A DNA stretch of 64,000 bases from Paenibacillus sp. MZ04-78.2. GTDB taxonomy: Bacteria; Bacillota; Bacilli; Paenibacillales; NBRC-103111. The DNA is taken from NCBI RefSeq assembly GCF_024213375.1, contig NZ_JANAVJ010000004.1:62001-126000 (forward strand). Direction: 5' to 3'. Below the pieces are notes generated by a model. It did not search any database, was not told the DNA's origin, and worked only from the letters and a program-made list of their open reading frames with translations. The position numbers and the translations under genes were made by a program. How positions within the stretch are numbered: the stretch's first letter is position 1; every line of letters starts with the position of its first letter. This document shows, piece by piece, positions 56,529 through 64,000 of the stretch.

Positions 56529-56954
56529 TTACGGGTTCCCCCGCCATTCAACGATGCGAAACGTTCCGGTGCCGAAGGCACAGAGCTGCCCTTCTTCGTC
56601 ATACACATGCCCTTGCATGGTGATCATCCGTCCCGAGCTGTGTAGGATCTCGGCGGTAACTCTCATCTCCCCCTTGGCGATCGGGGCCAAATAATGCAGA
56701 TTCAGGTTCGTCGTGACGACGTTCTCGTTCGGCTTCACGGCCATGGCGACCAGCCCCATGGCGGAATCGAGCAGCGTAGCGTGAACGCCGCCGTGAGCGA
56801 TGCCAATCAAATTATGATGATGCGGCTGGATGCTCAGCGATACGGACGCCCGATCCGGAGCGAACGTATCGATCCGGGCTCCGATATGTTCCCAGAACGT
56901 TCCGCGTGCCGCTTGTTCCAGGCGGTTGAGAAATGCCGATGCTTGATTGTCCAT
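56529..56954 (-). CDS. PaaI-type hotdog-fold acyl-CoA thioesterase
   Basis: 141 aa. The motif NLIGIAHGGVHATLLDSAMG is the hotdog catalytic helix of PaaI/4HBT enzymes, with the acidic residue Asp at the expected place, and VVTTNLNLHYLAPIAKGEMRV is the next core strand. It hydrolyses acyl-CoA or aryl-CoA thioesters and may release CoA when beta-oxidation stalls. The ATG has GGGAGG upstream. It lies between the acyl-CoA ligase and SCP2 genes on the same strand. Confidence 0.88.
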   Translation of the reverse strand: MDNQASAFLNRLEQAARGTFWEHIGARIDTFAPDRASVSLSIQPHHHNLIGIAHGGVHATLLDSAMGLVAMAVKPNENVVTTNLNLHYLAPIAKGEMRVTAEILHSSGRMITMQGHVYDEEGQLCAFGTGTFRIVEWRGNP

Positions 56955-56987
56955 ACCAGGCCCTCCCGGAAATATAATGTAAGCGTC

Positions 56988-58685
56988 CTAGCCGTTTTTC
57001 TTGAGCTTCTCTGCTTCTTCCTCCGCCAGCTTGTGGCGAAGCACTTTCCCGACGATCGTTTTCGGCAAGCTGTCCCGGAACTCGTACTGCTTCGGCACCT
57101 TGTACGCCGCAAGCCGCTCCTTGCACCAAGCCTTGAACACATCGGCATCGCCCTTCGCCCCCGACTTGAGCACGATATACGCTTTGACCGTTTCTCCGCG
57201 GTAGGTGTCGATGATGCCTGCGACGACCGCCTCCTCGACATCGGGATGCTCGTACAATACCTCTTCAACCTCACGCGGATAAATGTTGTAACCGCTCGCA
57301 ATAATCATGTCCTTGCGCCGGTCCAAAATGTAAAAATACCCTTCCTCGTCCACTCGGCCCAAATCTCCCGTATATAGCCAGCCGTCCTTCAATACTTTCG
57401 CGGTTTCCTCCGGCTTGTTCCAGTAGCCCTTCATGACTTGCGGACCGCGGACCGTCAGCTCTCCGATTTCGCCTACCGGCAGTTCCTCGCCCGTCTCCGG
57501 GTTCACGATCCGGGCCTCCGTATCAGGGAACGGAACCCCGATGGAGCCCAGCTTCCGCTTCTCCCAAATGTTGTTGGCATGCGTCACAGGGGACGCTTCG
57601 GTCAAGCCGTACCCTTCGATCAGCTTGCCGCCCGTAATCGATTCGAACGATTCCTGCACTTCCAGCGGCAAAGAAGCCGAGCCGCTAATACAGAACTGGA
57701 TGGACGACAAATCGAAACGCTTCATATTCTGATGATGAATGAGCGAAATATACATCGTCGGCGCGCCGGGAAAAATGGTCGGCCTCAGCTTGTCGATCGT
57801 TTGCAGCACTTGATTCACCTCGTAGCGGGGAAGCAAAAGCAAGGTGCCTGCCATATAGATGGACTGATTCAGCAGCACCGTCATCCCGAACACATGGAAA
57901 AAGGGCAGGACCGCCAAATACGTTTCCTTCGCAATTTGCGAACGGTACGACCAAAGCCGGCTTTGCATCGTATTCGCGATCAGATTCGTGTGCGTCAGCA
58001 TGACGCCCTTCGGAATACCGGTCGTGCCGCCGGTATATTGAAGCAGCGCCAGATCGTGATCGGCATCGACCTTCTCCTCCTGAGGCGTTGCCGTCGCCTG
58101 CTCCAGCAGCTCCATAAACGCAACGACGCCGTTTCCGTAGACAACGTCGCGTTTCAGATTGTCTTTTTTGGCTTTTAACGGATAAAGCACGTTCTTGGGA
58201 AAAGGAAGATAGTCTTTGATGGAAGTAACGATCACATGCTTGATCCCGGTCAGCGGGACCACCTTCGTGACACGCTCGTACAGCAGATCGAGCGTAACGA
58301 TGGCCTGGGCGCCGGAGTCCTTCATCTGGTACTCCAGCTCCCGCGGCATATACATCGGATTGGTCATGACGACGATGCCGCCCATCAGCAGCGTTCCGTA
58401 GTAGGCGATAACCGCCTGCGGGCAATTGGGCAGCATCACCGCGACCCGGTCCCCCCTGCGAACGCCCAGGTTCGCAAGGGCGTTCGCAAAGCGGTAAACG
58501 GATTGAAGCAGTTGACGGTACGATATTTTTTTGCCCAAAAAGTATAAGGCCGTATGGTTCGGATAGTCCGAAGCCGTTTGTACCAAAAAATGCGCTAAAT
58601 TTTGCTTCGGGTATTCGCAGGTCGATGGTACTTCGACAGGATAATGTCTTAACCATGGCTTGTCGGACAAGTTCGACCACCCCAT
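56988..58685 (-). CDS. Long-chain fatty acid-CoA ligase
   Basis: 565 aa, ANL-superfamily enzyme (LcfA/FadD type). It activates fatty acids to acyl-CoA through acyl-AMP. The P-loop is LLQYTGGTTGIPKGVMLTHT, the A5 motif EGYGLTEASPV, the hinge YTGDLGRVDEEGYFYILDRRKD and the adenylating Lys in LPKTIVGKVLRHKL. It starts the second part of the cluster, 19 bp after fadE, and supplies substrate for FadE, FadN and FadA. Length matches B. subtilis LcfA. Confidence 0.93.
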   Translation of the reverse strand: MGWSNLSDKPWLRHYPVEVPSTCEYPKQNLAHFLVQTASDYPNHTALYFLGKKISYRQLLQSVYRFANALANLGVRRGDRVAVMLPNCPQAVIAYYGTLLMGGIVVMTNPMYMPRELEYQMKDSGAQAIVTLDLLYERVTKVVPLTGIKHVIVTSIKDYLPFPKNVLYPLKAKKDNLKRDVVYGNGVVAFMELLEQATATPQEEKVDADHDLALLQYTGGTTGIPKGVMLTHTNLIANTMQSRLWSYRSQIAKETYLAVLPFFHVFGMTVLLNQSIYMAGTLLLLPRYEVNQVLQTIDKLRPTIFPGAPTMYISLIHHQNMKRFDLSSIQFCISGSASLPLEVQESFESITGGKLIEGYGLTEASPVTHANNIWEKRKLGSIGVPFPDTEARIVNPETGEELPVGEIGELTVRGPQVMKGYWNKPEETAKVLKDGWLYTGDLGRVDEEGYFYILDRRKDMIIASGYNIYPREVEEVLYEHPDVEEAVVAGIIDTYRGETVKAYIVLKSGAKGDADVFKAWCKERLAAYKVPKQYEFRDSLPKTIVGKVLRHKLAEEEAEKLKKNG

Positions 58686-58704
58686 TTGTCAGGTTTCAAG
58701 CTTC

Positions 58705-60486
58705 TTAGACTACGTATTTTTCGGCTTCGATGACGCGAGAAGCGATTTCACGCTTGATCTCGATCGCATTGATCGGGGCTTTGCGGGTCAGTTTTTTCAG
58801 GATGGACAATTGGGTGCGCAGTATGTCGCCGGATTCCATCGCAGCCAGCACTTCTTTCGCCCATTCCTCAATCCGCGCGAACGATTCGTGGACGAAGATG
58901 GTCGTCATGTCGATGGCATTCAGGGCTTTTCCTTCGCCGCCTGCGGCGATCAGCTTCTTCGTACGCAGCAGCGCGCTTTCCATCGTGAAGACGAAAATCA
59001 TGATGTCGGCCAAGCGGCTCAAAATTTCCTGCTCCTGGTCCAGCTTCGTTTGATATTTTTGCACCGCTTGCGCACCGACCATAAGAAATATTTTTTTCGC
59101 CATAGCCAGCAAGTGGTTCTCCTGCTCCAGCGTTCCTTCGAACGTCTGCCCCGGCACCAGAGACAGCAGCTCGGACTGCAGCCCCATCGCTTTTTGCATC
59201 AAAGGCAGCTCCCCCTTCATGGCGCGCTTGATCAGCGTTCCGGGGATCAGCAGCCGGTTAATTTCGTTCGTGCCTTCGAAAATGCGGTTAATGCGGGAAT
59301 CCCGGTAAATGCGCTCGATCCGGTATTCCTGAGTAAACCCGTAGCCGCCGTGAATCTGCACGCCCTCGTCGGCCACGAAGTCCAGCGTCTCGGAGCCGAA
59401 CACTTTGTTGATCGAGCATTCCAGCGCATACTCGGCGATCGCCTTGGCCGATTGCTGCCCGACGTTGGCGCTGCCATGATCGACCTCGCTCAAGCCTTCG
59501 TCGAACAAGCCTGCGGTCCGGTACACCATGCTTTCCAGCACGTACGTGCGGATGTTCATGTCGGCCAGCTTGGCTCCGATCAGCGGGAAGGACGAAATTT
59601 TGCGTCCGAACTGCGTCCGCTCGTTGGCATATTTGGCCGAAAGCTCAATCGAATCCTTGGCGGCTCCGACGCAGCCTGCGGCAAGCTTGAAGCGGCCAAT
59701 GTTCAAGATGTTGAAGGCGATCAGGTGGCCCTTGCCAACCTCCCACAGCACGTTTTCTACCGGCACCTTCACATCTTCCAGAATGAGCGGGCATGTGGAC
59801 GAGCCTTTGATGCCCATCTTCTTCTCTTCCGGTCCGATGCTCACGCCTTCCATCGTCCGTTCGACGATGAACGTGCTGAAGTCGGTTCCGTTTACTTTGG
59901 CGTATACGATGAACACGTCGGCAAAGCCGGCGTTCGTAATAAACTGCTTCGTCCCGTTCAAAATATAATGGCTGCCGTCCTCGGACAAGACCGCCGTCGC
60001 TTTCGCGCCCAGCGCGTCGGAGCCGGAAGAAGGCTCCGTCAGGCAATAAGCGGCGATTTTCTGGCCGGTCGCCAGCAGCGGCAAATATTTTTTCTTCTGC
60101 GCTTCGGTGCCGAAATACACGATCGGCAGCGTGCCGATTCCGACGTGCGCGCCCACGGTCAGCGCGAAGGCGGAAGCCTTGGTCAGCCGCTCGTTGATCA
60201 ACGTCGAGCCGACCTTGTCAAGGCCGAGCCCGCCGTACGCTTCCGGCACGTCGGCGCCGAGCAGGCCGAGCTCCCCGGCCTTGCGCAGCATTTTCACGGA
60301 CAGCTCATAACTGAGCTTCTCGATCTCTTCGTCGTGAGGAGCGACGTCGCCGGCGACGAAGTCTTCCGTCGTCTGCGCGATCATGCGATGCTCTTCCGTA
60401 AAGTCCTCCGGGGTCGCGACCCGGGTAAAATCGATATCTTCGATAATAAAGCTTCCACCGACCACTTTACTCATCATTTTGCTCAT
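58705..60486 (-). CDS. fadE: Acyl-CoA dehydrogenase FadE
   Basis: 593 aa, FAD-dependent, first oxidation of beta-oxidation. The signature AAYCLTEPSSGSDALG and the C-terminal IHGGYGFTQEYRIERIYRD...IFEGTNEINR are present; the catalytic base is in this region. About 200 residues beyond a standard ACAD form a C-terminal helical extension, as in B. subtilis FadE (594 aa). ATG 60484-60486 is behind AAGGAG. It is separated from fadA by 190 bp that hold a large inverted repeat. Confidence 0.94.
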   Translation of the reverse strand: MSKMMSKVVGGSFIIEDIDFTRVATPEDFTEEHRMIAQTTEDFVAGDVAPHDEEIEKLSYELSVKMLRKAGELGLLGADVPEAYGGLGLDKVGSTLINERLTKASAFALTVGAHVGIGTLPIVYFGTEAQKKKYLPLLATGQKIAAYCLTEPSSGSDALGAKATAVLSEDGSHYILNGTKQFITNAGFADVFIVYAKVNGTDFSTFIVERTMEGVSIGPEEKKMGIKGSSTCPLILEDVKVPVENVLWEVGKGHLIAFNILNIGRFKLAAGCVGAAKDSIELSAKYANERTQFGRKISSFPLIGAKLADMNIRTYVLESMVYRTAGLFDEGLSEVDHGSANVGQQSAKAIAEYALECSINKVFGSETLDFVADEGVQIHGGYGFTQEYRIERIYRDSRINRIFEGTNEINRLLIPGTLIKRAMKGELPLMQKAMGLQSELLSLVPGQTFEGTLEQENHLLAMAKKIFLMVGAQAVQKYQTKLDQEQEILSRLADIMIFVFTMESALLRTKKLIAAGGEGKALNAIDMTTIFVHESFARIEEWAKEVLAAMESGDILRTQLSILKKLTRKAPINAIEIKREIASRVIEAEKYVV

Positions 60487-60534
60487 ATCCGAATCTCCTT
60501 CGTTTATTGGGAATGGGTGAAAAGAATGCTGCGT

Positions 60535-60652
60535 GAGCGGATCATTCTTCCGATCGCTGTTGTCCCCGGATTCTTTGATTACATAACCCATTTAGTGGTT
60601 AGAATCCGGGGACAAAGGCGACCGCTGACGCTTCTCCAGAATGATTCCGCTC
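60535..60652. repeat. Nested inverted repeat between fadA and fadE
   Basis: Outer arms GAGCGGATCATTCT (60535-60548) and AGAATGATTCCGCTC (60638-60652), inner arms TTGTCCCCGGATTC (60560-60573) and GAATCCGGGGACAA (60602-60615), the inner pair perfect over 14 bp. The centre is AT-rich. No T run follows on the minus strand, so it is not a normal terminator. A MITE-like insertion or an mRNA processing structure are the two options. Confidence 0.75.
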
Positions 60653-60676
60653 CCTCCGCTTTTTTCACTTGGATTT

Positions 60677-61861
60677 TTAACCCGCATGAACCTCGAACAC
60701 GCCTGCCGCGCCCATGCCGCCACCGATGCACATGGAGACGACGCCAATGCCGCCGCCCCGACGACGCAGCTCGTGAATCAGCGTCGCGGTCAGCTTCGTG
60801 CCCGTGCATCCGAGCGGATGACCGAGCGCGATCGCGCCGCCGTTTACATTGACCTTCTCCTCGTCCAATCCGAGCTGACGAATGATGTGCATGCATTGGG
60901 ACGCGAACGCCTCGTTGATTTCGAACAAATCGACGTCGCCGATCGAAAGGCCAGCCATCTGGAGCGCTTTCGGAATCGCCTCCACCGGCCCGACGCCCAT
61001 AATTTCCGGGTCCACCCCGGCCAGTGCGAACGAACGGAACGTCGCGAGCGGCTTCAAGCCGAGCGCTTCCGCGCGCTCCTTGCTCATCACCACGGCTGCG
61101 GCCGCGCCGTCGCTCATTTGCGACGAGTTGCCCGCCGTTACCGTACCGCTCAGCTTGAAGGACGGCTTCAGCTTGCCCAGCACCTGGGCCGTCGTATCGG
61201 CGCGGACGCCTTCGTCCGTATCGAACGCGAACGCCTCGCTTTTGACCTTCCCGCTGTCGTCCACTTGCGTCCATTGTGTCTGCACCGGAACGATTTCGTC
61301 GCGGAATTTCCCATCGCGGATCGCAGCCGCCGCTTTTTCGTGGGATCGCGCGGAGAACCGGTCCTGATCCTCGCGGGAAATGCCGAACTGTTCGGCGACA
61401 TTTTCGGCCGTATGGCCCATGCTGATATAGACCTCCGGCATCTGCTCCACGATCTTCGGATTCGGCGACAGCTTGAATCCGATCATCGGCACGTGGCTCA
61501 TGCTCTCGACGCCGCCGGCGACGATCACGTCGGCCGAACCGAGCATAATCCGCTCTGCCGCGAAGGCGATCGATTGCAGGCCGGACGAGCAAAACCGGTT
61601 GATCGTGAGCGCCGGCACGGTCGCCGGAAAACCGGCATAGAGCGACATGATGCGGGCAAAGTTAAGCCCCTGCTCGCCCTCCGGCATCGCGCAGCCGATG
61701 ATGACATCCTCGACATCCTCTTTCTTCAGACCAGGCGCCCGCTCCACGGCGGCTTCGAGCACGGCCTTGCCCATATCCTCCGCGCGCGTTTGGGCCAACC
61801 GGCCTTTTTTCGCTTTGCCGACCGCGGTGCGGGCAACCGATACGATTACAGCTTCTCTCAT
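60677..61861 (-). CDS. fadA: Acetyl-CoA acyltransferase (3-ketoacyl-CoA thiolase) FadA
   Basis: 394 aa thiolase. It releases acetyl-CoA from 3-ketoacyl-CoA. The acylated Cys is in [11 protein letters not shown], the base His in [16 protein letters not shown] and the second Cys in [16 protein letters not shown] 61859-61861 follows GAGAGGTG. It lies 23 bp after fadN, the order fadN-fadA-fadE being that of B. subtilis. Control by FadR is expected from the family but the promoter is outside the window. Confidence 0.95.
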   Translation of the reverse strand: MREAVIVSVARTAVGKAKKGRLAQTRAEDMGKAVLEAAVERAPGLKKEDVEDVIIGCAMPEGEQGLNFARIMSLYAGFPATVPALTINRFCSSGLQSIAFAAERIMLGSADVIVAGGVESMSHVPMIGFKLSPNPKIVEQMPEVYISMGHTAENVAEQFGISREDQDRFSARSHEKAAAAIRDGKFRDEIVPVQTQWTQVDDSGKVKSEAFAFDTDEGVRADTTAQVLGKLKPSFKLSGTVTAGNSSQMSDGAAAAVVMSKERAEALGLKPLATFRSFALAGVDPEIMGVGPVEAIPKALQMAGLSIGDVDLFEINEAFASQCMHIIRQLGLDEEKVNVNGGAIALGHPLGCTGTKLTATLIHELRRRGGGIGVVSMCIGGGMGAAGVFEVHAG

Positions 61862-61884
61862 GGGTTTCACCTCTCCCGGGATTA

Positions 61885-64000
61885 TTAATTGCGCAGCGCT
61901 TTGCCTTTGGACAGCATGTGCTGTATGCGCTGCTGCGTTTTCTGCTCGCCGCACAAGCTCAGGAACGCCTCGCGCTCCAGATCGAGCATGTACTGCTCCG
62001 TCACCAGCGAGCCTGCGGGCACATCGCCTCCGGCCAGCACGTGTGCCAGCTTATTGGCAATTTTCACATCGTGATCGCTGATATAGCCGCTCTGCCGCAT
62101 CGAATAAGCGCCGAGCTGCATCACCGCTTTGCCTTCGGCTCCAGCGACGCGGATTTTTTCTTCGCGAATCGGCTCGTAGCCCGCCTTCGCCATGCGCAGA
62201 ACGGACTGCTTCGCTTCGTGAATCAAGTGGTCCTGATTGATGACGACCCGGTCCGTCGGCTTGAACAGCCCCAGCTTGAACGCATCGTGGCCGCTGGCCG
62301 ATACCTTCGCCGTGCCGATCGTCTCGAACGCCTGGTTCAAGTACGGCTGCAGATCAGCGTCCGGATGTGCGGTATGCTGGCTTGCCCGAAGCGCCATCTC
62401 CTTGCAGCCGCCCCCGGCCGGAATCAGACCGACACCAACCTCCACCAAGCCGAAGTACGTCTCCGCCGCAGCGACGATCTGATCCGCCGGCATGCTCGCC
62501 TCCACGCCACCGCCAAGCGCCATCCGGTGCGGCGCCGCCACGACCGGCTTTTCGAACCGTTTTACCTTGTACATCGTGTTCTGGAACAGGTGGATGATGC
62601 TGTTGATTTCATCCCATTCCTCGTCCTGCGCTTCCATGAGCAAAATCATCAGATTCGCACCCACGCAGAAGTTCCGCCCCTGGTTGGCGATAACAAGCCC
62701 GTCGTAGTTGCTTCTTACTTCATCCAGGCTTTGCTGGATCATCATCAAAATGTCCGCCCCGATCGCATTGTTCGGCGAATGGAATTCGAGGCACGCGACC
62801 CCGTCGCCAATATCGATGAGGCTGGCGCCGCTGTTGGATTTCACGACGCGGTTCTGCTCCTTCAGGCTGCGCAGCGAGATGACCTCCGGCGCCGCTTCCA
62901 GCTCCTTATACTGCGCGCCGTGCACGTAGAACGCTGCGCCGTCCTGCTTCTTATAGAACGACGTGTTGCCCTGCGCGATCCACTCCTTCACCCAGCCGGG
63001 AACGGCCGTGCCTTCCGCTTCCATTCGCTCGACCGACCGGACCAGTCCGATGGCGTCCCACGTTTCGAACGGACCGAGCTCCCAGCCGAAGCCCCATTTC
63101 ATCGCTTCGTCAATTTCGCGGATCGAATCGGCGATTTCGCCAAGCTTGGCGGCCGAGTACACAAGCACCTTCTTCAAAATGTTCCACGCCAGCTCGGAAT
63201 AACGGTCGCCCGCTCCGAGGAGCGCCTTCGTTTTCTCCCGCGCGCCCTTCGCAAGCTTCGCCGCTTCCAGCGAGGCGGATGCCGCTTTTTTCTGGGGTAC
63301 ATAGTCCATGGTCGCGAAATCGAGCGACAAAATTTCGCTGCCTTTCGGCCCTTTTTTCTTCAAATAAAAGCCTTGTCCCGACTTCTCGCCGAGCCAGCCT
63401 TTGTCCACCATGCCGCGCAGCACGGGCGATTCGGCAAACACGGCCTTCTCGGCTTCGTCCGAGACGTTCTCATATACGTTATTCGCCACATGCACGAAGG
63501 TGTCGAGTCCGACGAGATCGAGCGTGCGGAACGTCGCACTTTTCGGGCGGCCGAGCGCCGGACCCGTCACGGCGTCCACCTCTTCGACGCGGTACCCCTT
63601 CTCCTGCATTTCCTGTAGCGTAACGAGCAGCCCGTACGTGCCAATGCGGTTGGCGATGAAGTTCGGCGTATCTTTAGCCAGGACGACACCTTTGCCGAGG
63701 CGGTTCTCGCAAAATTGCTTCATGCCGCTGACGATAGCCGGGGCGGTATGCTTGCCCGGAATCACCTCAAGCAGTTTCATATAACGCGGAGGATTGAAAA
63801 AGTGCGTGCCAAGAAAATGGCGTTTGAACGCTTCGCCGCAATCGGCGGACATGGCATTGATTGAAATGCCGGACGTATTCGAGCTGACGACGGTGCCTTC
63901 TTTCCAATGCGCTTCAATCTTGCTGAGCAGTTGCTTCTTGGCGTCCAAATTTTCGACGATGACTTCAATGACCCAGTCGACGTTCGCAATTTGCGCCAAA
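61885..64000 (-). CDS. fadN: 3-hydroxyacyl-CoA dehydrogenase / enoyl-CoA hydratase FadN, 5' end outside the window
   Basis: At least 704 residues are visible; the first 80 or so, with the NAD-binding GxGxxG, lie beyond the right edge. The visible part starts in the Rossmann domain ([31 protein letters not shown]), continues through the 3HCDH signature [21 protein letters not shown] and ends with an enoyl-CoA hydratase-like domain (about 390-600 of the visible part, [48 protein letters not shown]). The order dehydrogenase then hydratase is that of B. subtilis FadN (YusL). It catalyses hydration and second oxidation of beta-oxidation. Confidence 0.94.
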   Translation of the reverse strand, partial: LAQIANVDWVIEVIVENLDAKKQLLSKIEAHWKEGTVVSSNTSGISINAMSADCGEAFKRHFLGTHFFNPPRYMKLLEVIPGKHTAPAIVSGMKQFCENRLGKGVVLAKDTPNFIANRIGTYGLLVTLQEMQEKGYRVEEVDAVTGPALGRPKSATFRTLDLVGLDTFVHVANNVYENVSDEAEKAVFAESPVLRGMVDKGWLGEKSGQGFYLKKKGPKGSEILSLDFATMDYVPQKKAASASLEAAKLAKGAREKTKALLGAGDRYSELAWNILKKVLVYSAAKLGEIADSIREIDEAMKWGFGWELGPFETWDAIGLVRSVERMEAEGTAVPGWVKEWIAQGNTSFYKKQDGAAFYVHGAQYKELEAAPEVISLRSLKEQNRVVKSNSGASLIDIGDGVACLEFHSPNNAIGADILMMIQQSLDEVRSNYDGLVIANQGRNFCVGANLMILLMEAQDEEWDEINSIIHLFQNTMYKVKRFEKPVVAAPHRMALGGGVEASMPADQIVAAAETYFGLVEVGVGLIPAGGGCKEMALRASQHTAHPDADLQPYLNQAFETIGTAKVSASGHDAFKLGLFKPTDRVVINQDHLIHEAKQSVLRMAKAGYEPIREEKIRVAGAEGKAVMQLGAYSMRQSGYISDHDVKIANKLAHVLAGGDVPAGSLVTEQYMLDLEREAFLSLCGEQKTQQRIQHMLSKGKALRN

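Noticed and set aside
58660-60852. A 730-codon open frame antisense to fadE
   Set aside because: It mirrors the high-GC codon pattern of fadE, is His/Arg/Gln-rich without any fold-like pattern, and has no ribosome site. Other long antisense frames (for example 9936-11306, 22643-24016, 46249-47769, 61918-63618) were dismissed for the same reason.

Overview
The window looks like chromosomal DNA of a moderately high-GC, endospore-forming Bacillales bacterium, most likely a Paenibacillaceae member. The evidence is sporulation/germination genes (SpoVAC, a 2Duf-type protein, a YaaH/SleL-like LysM-GH18 enzyme), Bacillus-type sigma-A promoters and strong AGGAGG ribosome sites, a BmrCD-type ABC pair, a Bacillus-style fadN-fadA-fadE cluster, and an EutV/EutW-regulated ethanolamine locus. 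No rRNA, tRNA, CRISPR array, phage or intact transposon was seen.

Layout. 1-1.8 kb: one end of a spoVA2mob-like spore-membrane locus (SpoVAC, 2Duf, a separate DUF1657 protein). 1.9-5.5 kb: a uronate-isomerase-like gene behind a palindromic operator, a self-contained candidate small RNA, an L,D-transpeptidase and an unknown exported protein. 5.6-8.5 kb: a three-gene operon (SIS-domain deaminase/isomerase, class II aldolase, PfkB kinase) forming a galactosamine/tagatose-phosphate route. 8.7-12.3 kb: EamA transporter, aspartate ammonia-lyase, fructokinase. 12.4-16.8 kb: a heterodimeric multidrug ABC exporter behind a 370-nt leader with a candidate Arg-rich leader peptide and two tandem terminators. 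16.8-22.5 kb: a membrane-anchored protein with a Ser/Cys tail, an SMI1/KNR4 protein, a YdjM-like membrane protein with a LexA-like box, GDPD, the GH18 enzyme, and a beheaded LysR gene. 22.6-32.3 kb: proline catabolism (P5C dehydrogenase, proline dehydrogenase), a complete branched-chain amino-acid ABC transporter, and a divergent AAA+ regulator with departures in key motifs. 32.3-36.5 kb: a PLPBP-family pseudogene, cysteine synthase, a universal stress protein, an unknown protein and a PadR regulator.

36.5-48.6 kb is the major system: a 14-gene ethanolamine microcompartment operon on the minus strand, in transcription order eutL, eutK-like, eutE, eutM, pduL-like, a flavoprotein-like gene, eutN, eutS, eutP, eutW, eutV, eutA, eutB, eutC. 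Its leader has a good promoter, then a hairpin with an AnnGnn hexaloop whose 3' half overlaps a terminator, the layout expected for ANTAR (EutV) antitermination. No eutH, eutT, eutQ, eutJ or eutG is seen. Several proteins carry amphipathic terminal helices that look like encapsulation peptides.

48.6-53 kb: two small membrane proteins, one behind a perfect 7-1-7 Fur box, a PfeT-like P1B-4 metal ATPase with Fur-like boxes around a perfect 13-bp inverted repeat, and a ROK regulator. 53-56.1 kb: a visibly lower-GC block (PatB/MalY C-S lyase, EamA transporter, Lrp/AsnC regulator), possibly acquired. 56.1-64 kb: a fatty-acid degradation cluster on the minus strand (fadN, fadA, fadE, acyl-CoA ligase, thioesterase, SCP2-like protein), interrupted between fadA and fadE by a nested inverted repeat of about 118 bp.

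All calls are from reading the sequence; no database search was run. Operators, leader peptides and the RNA gene are predictions from sequence pattern.
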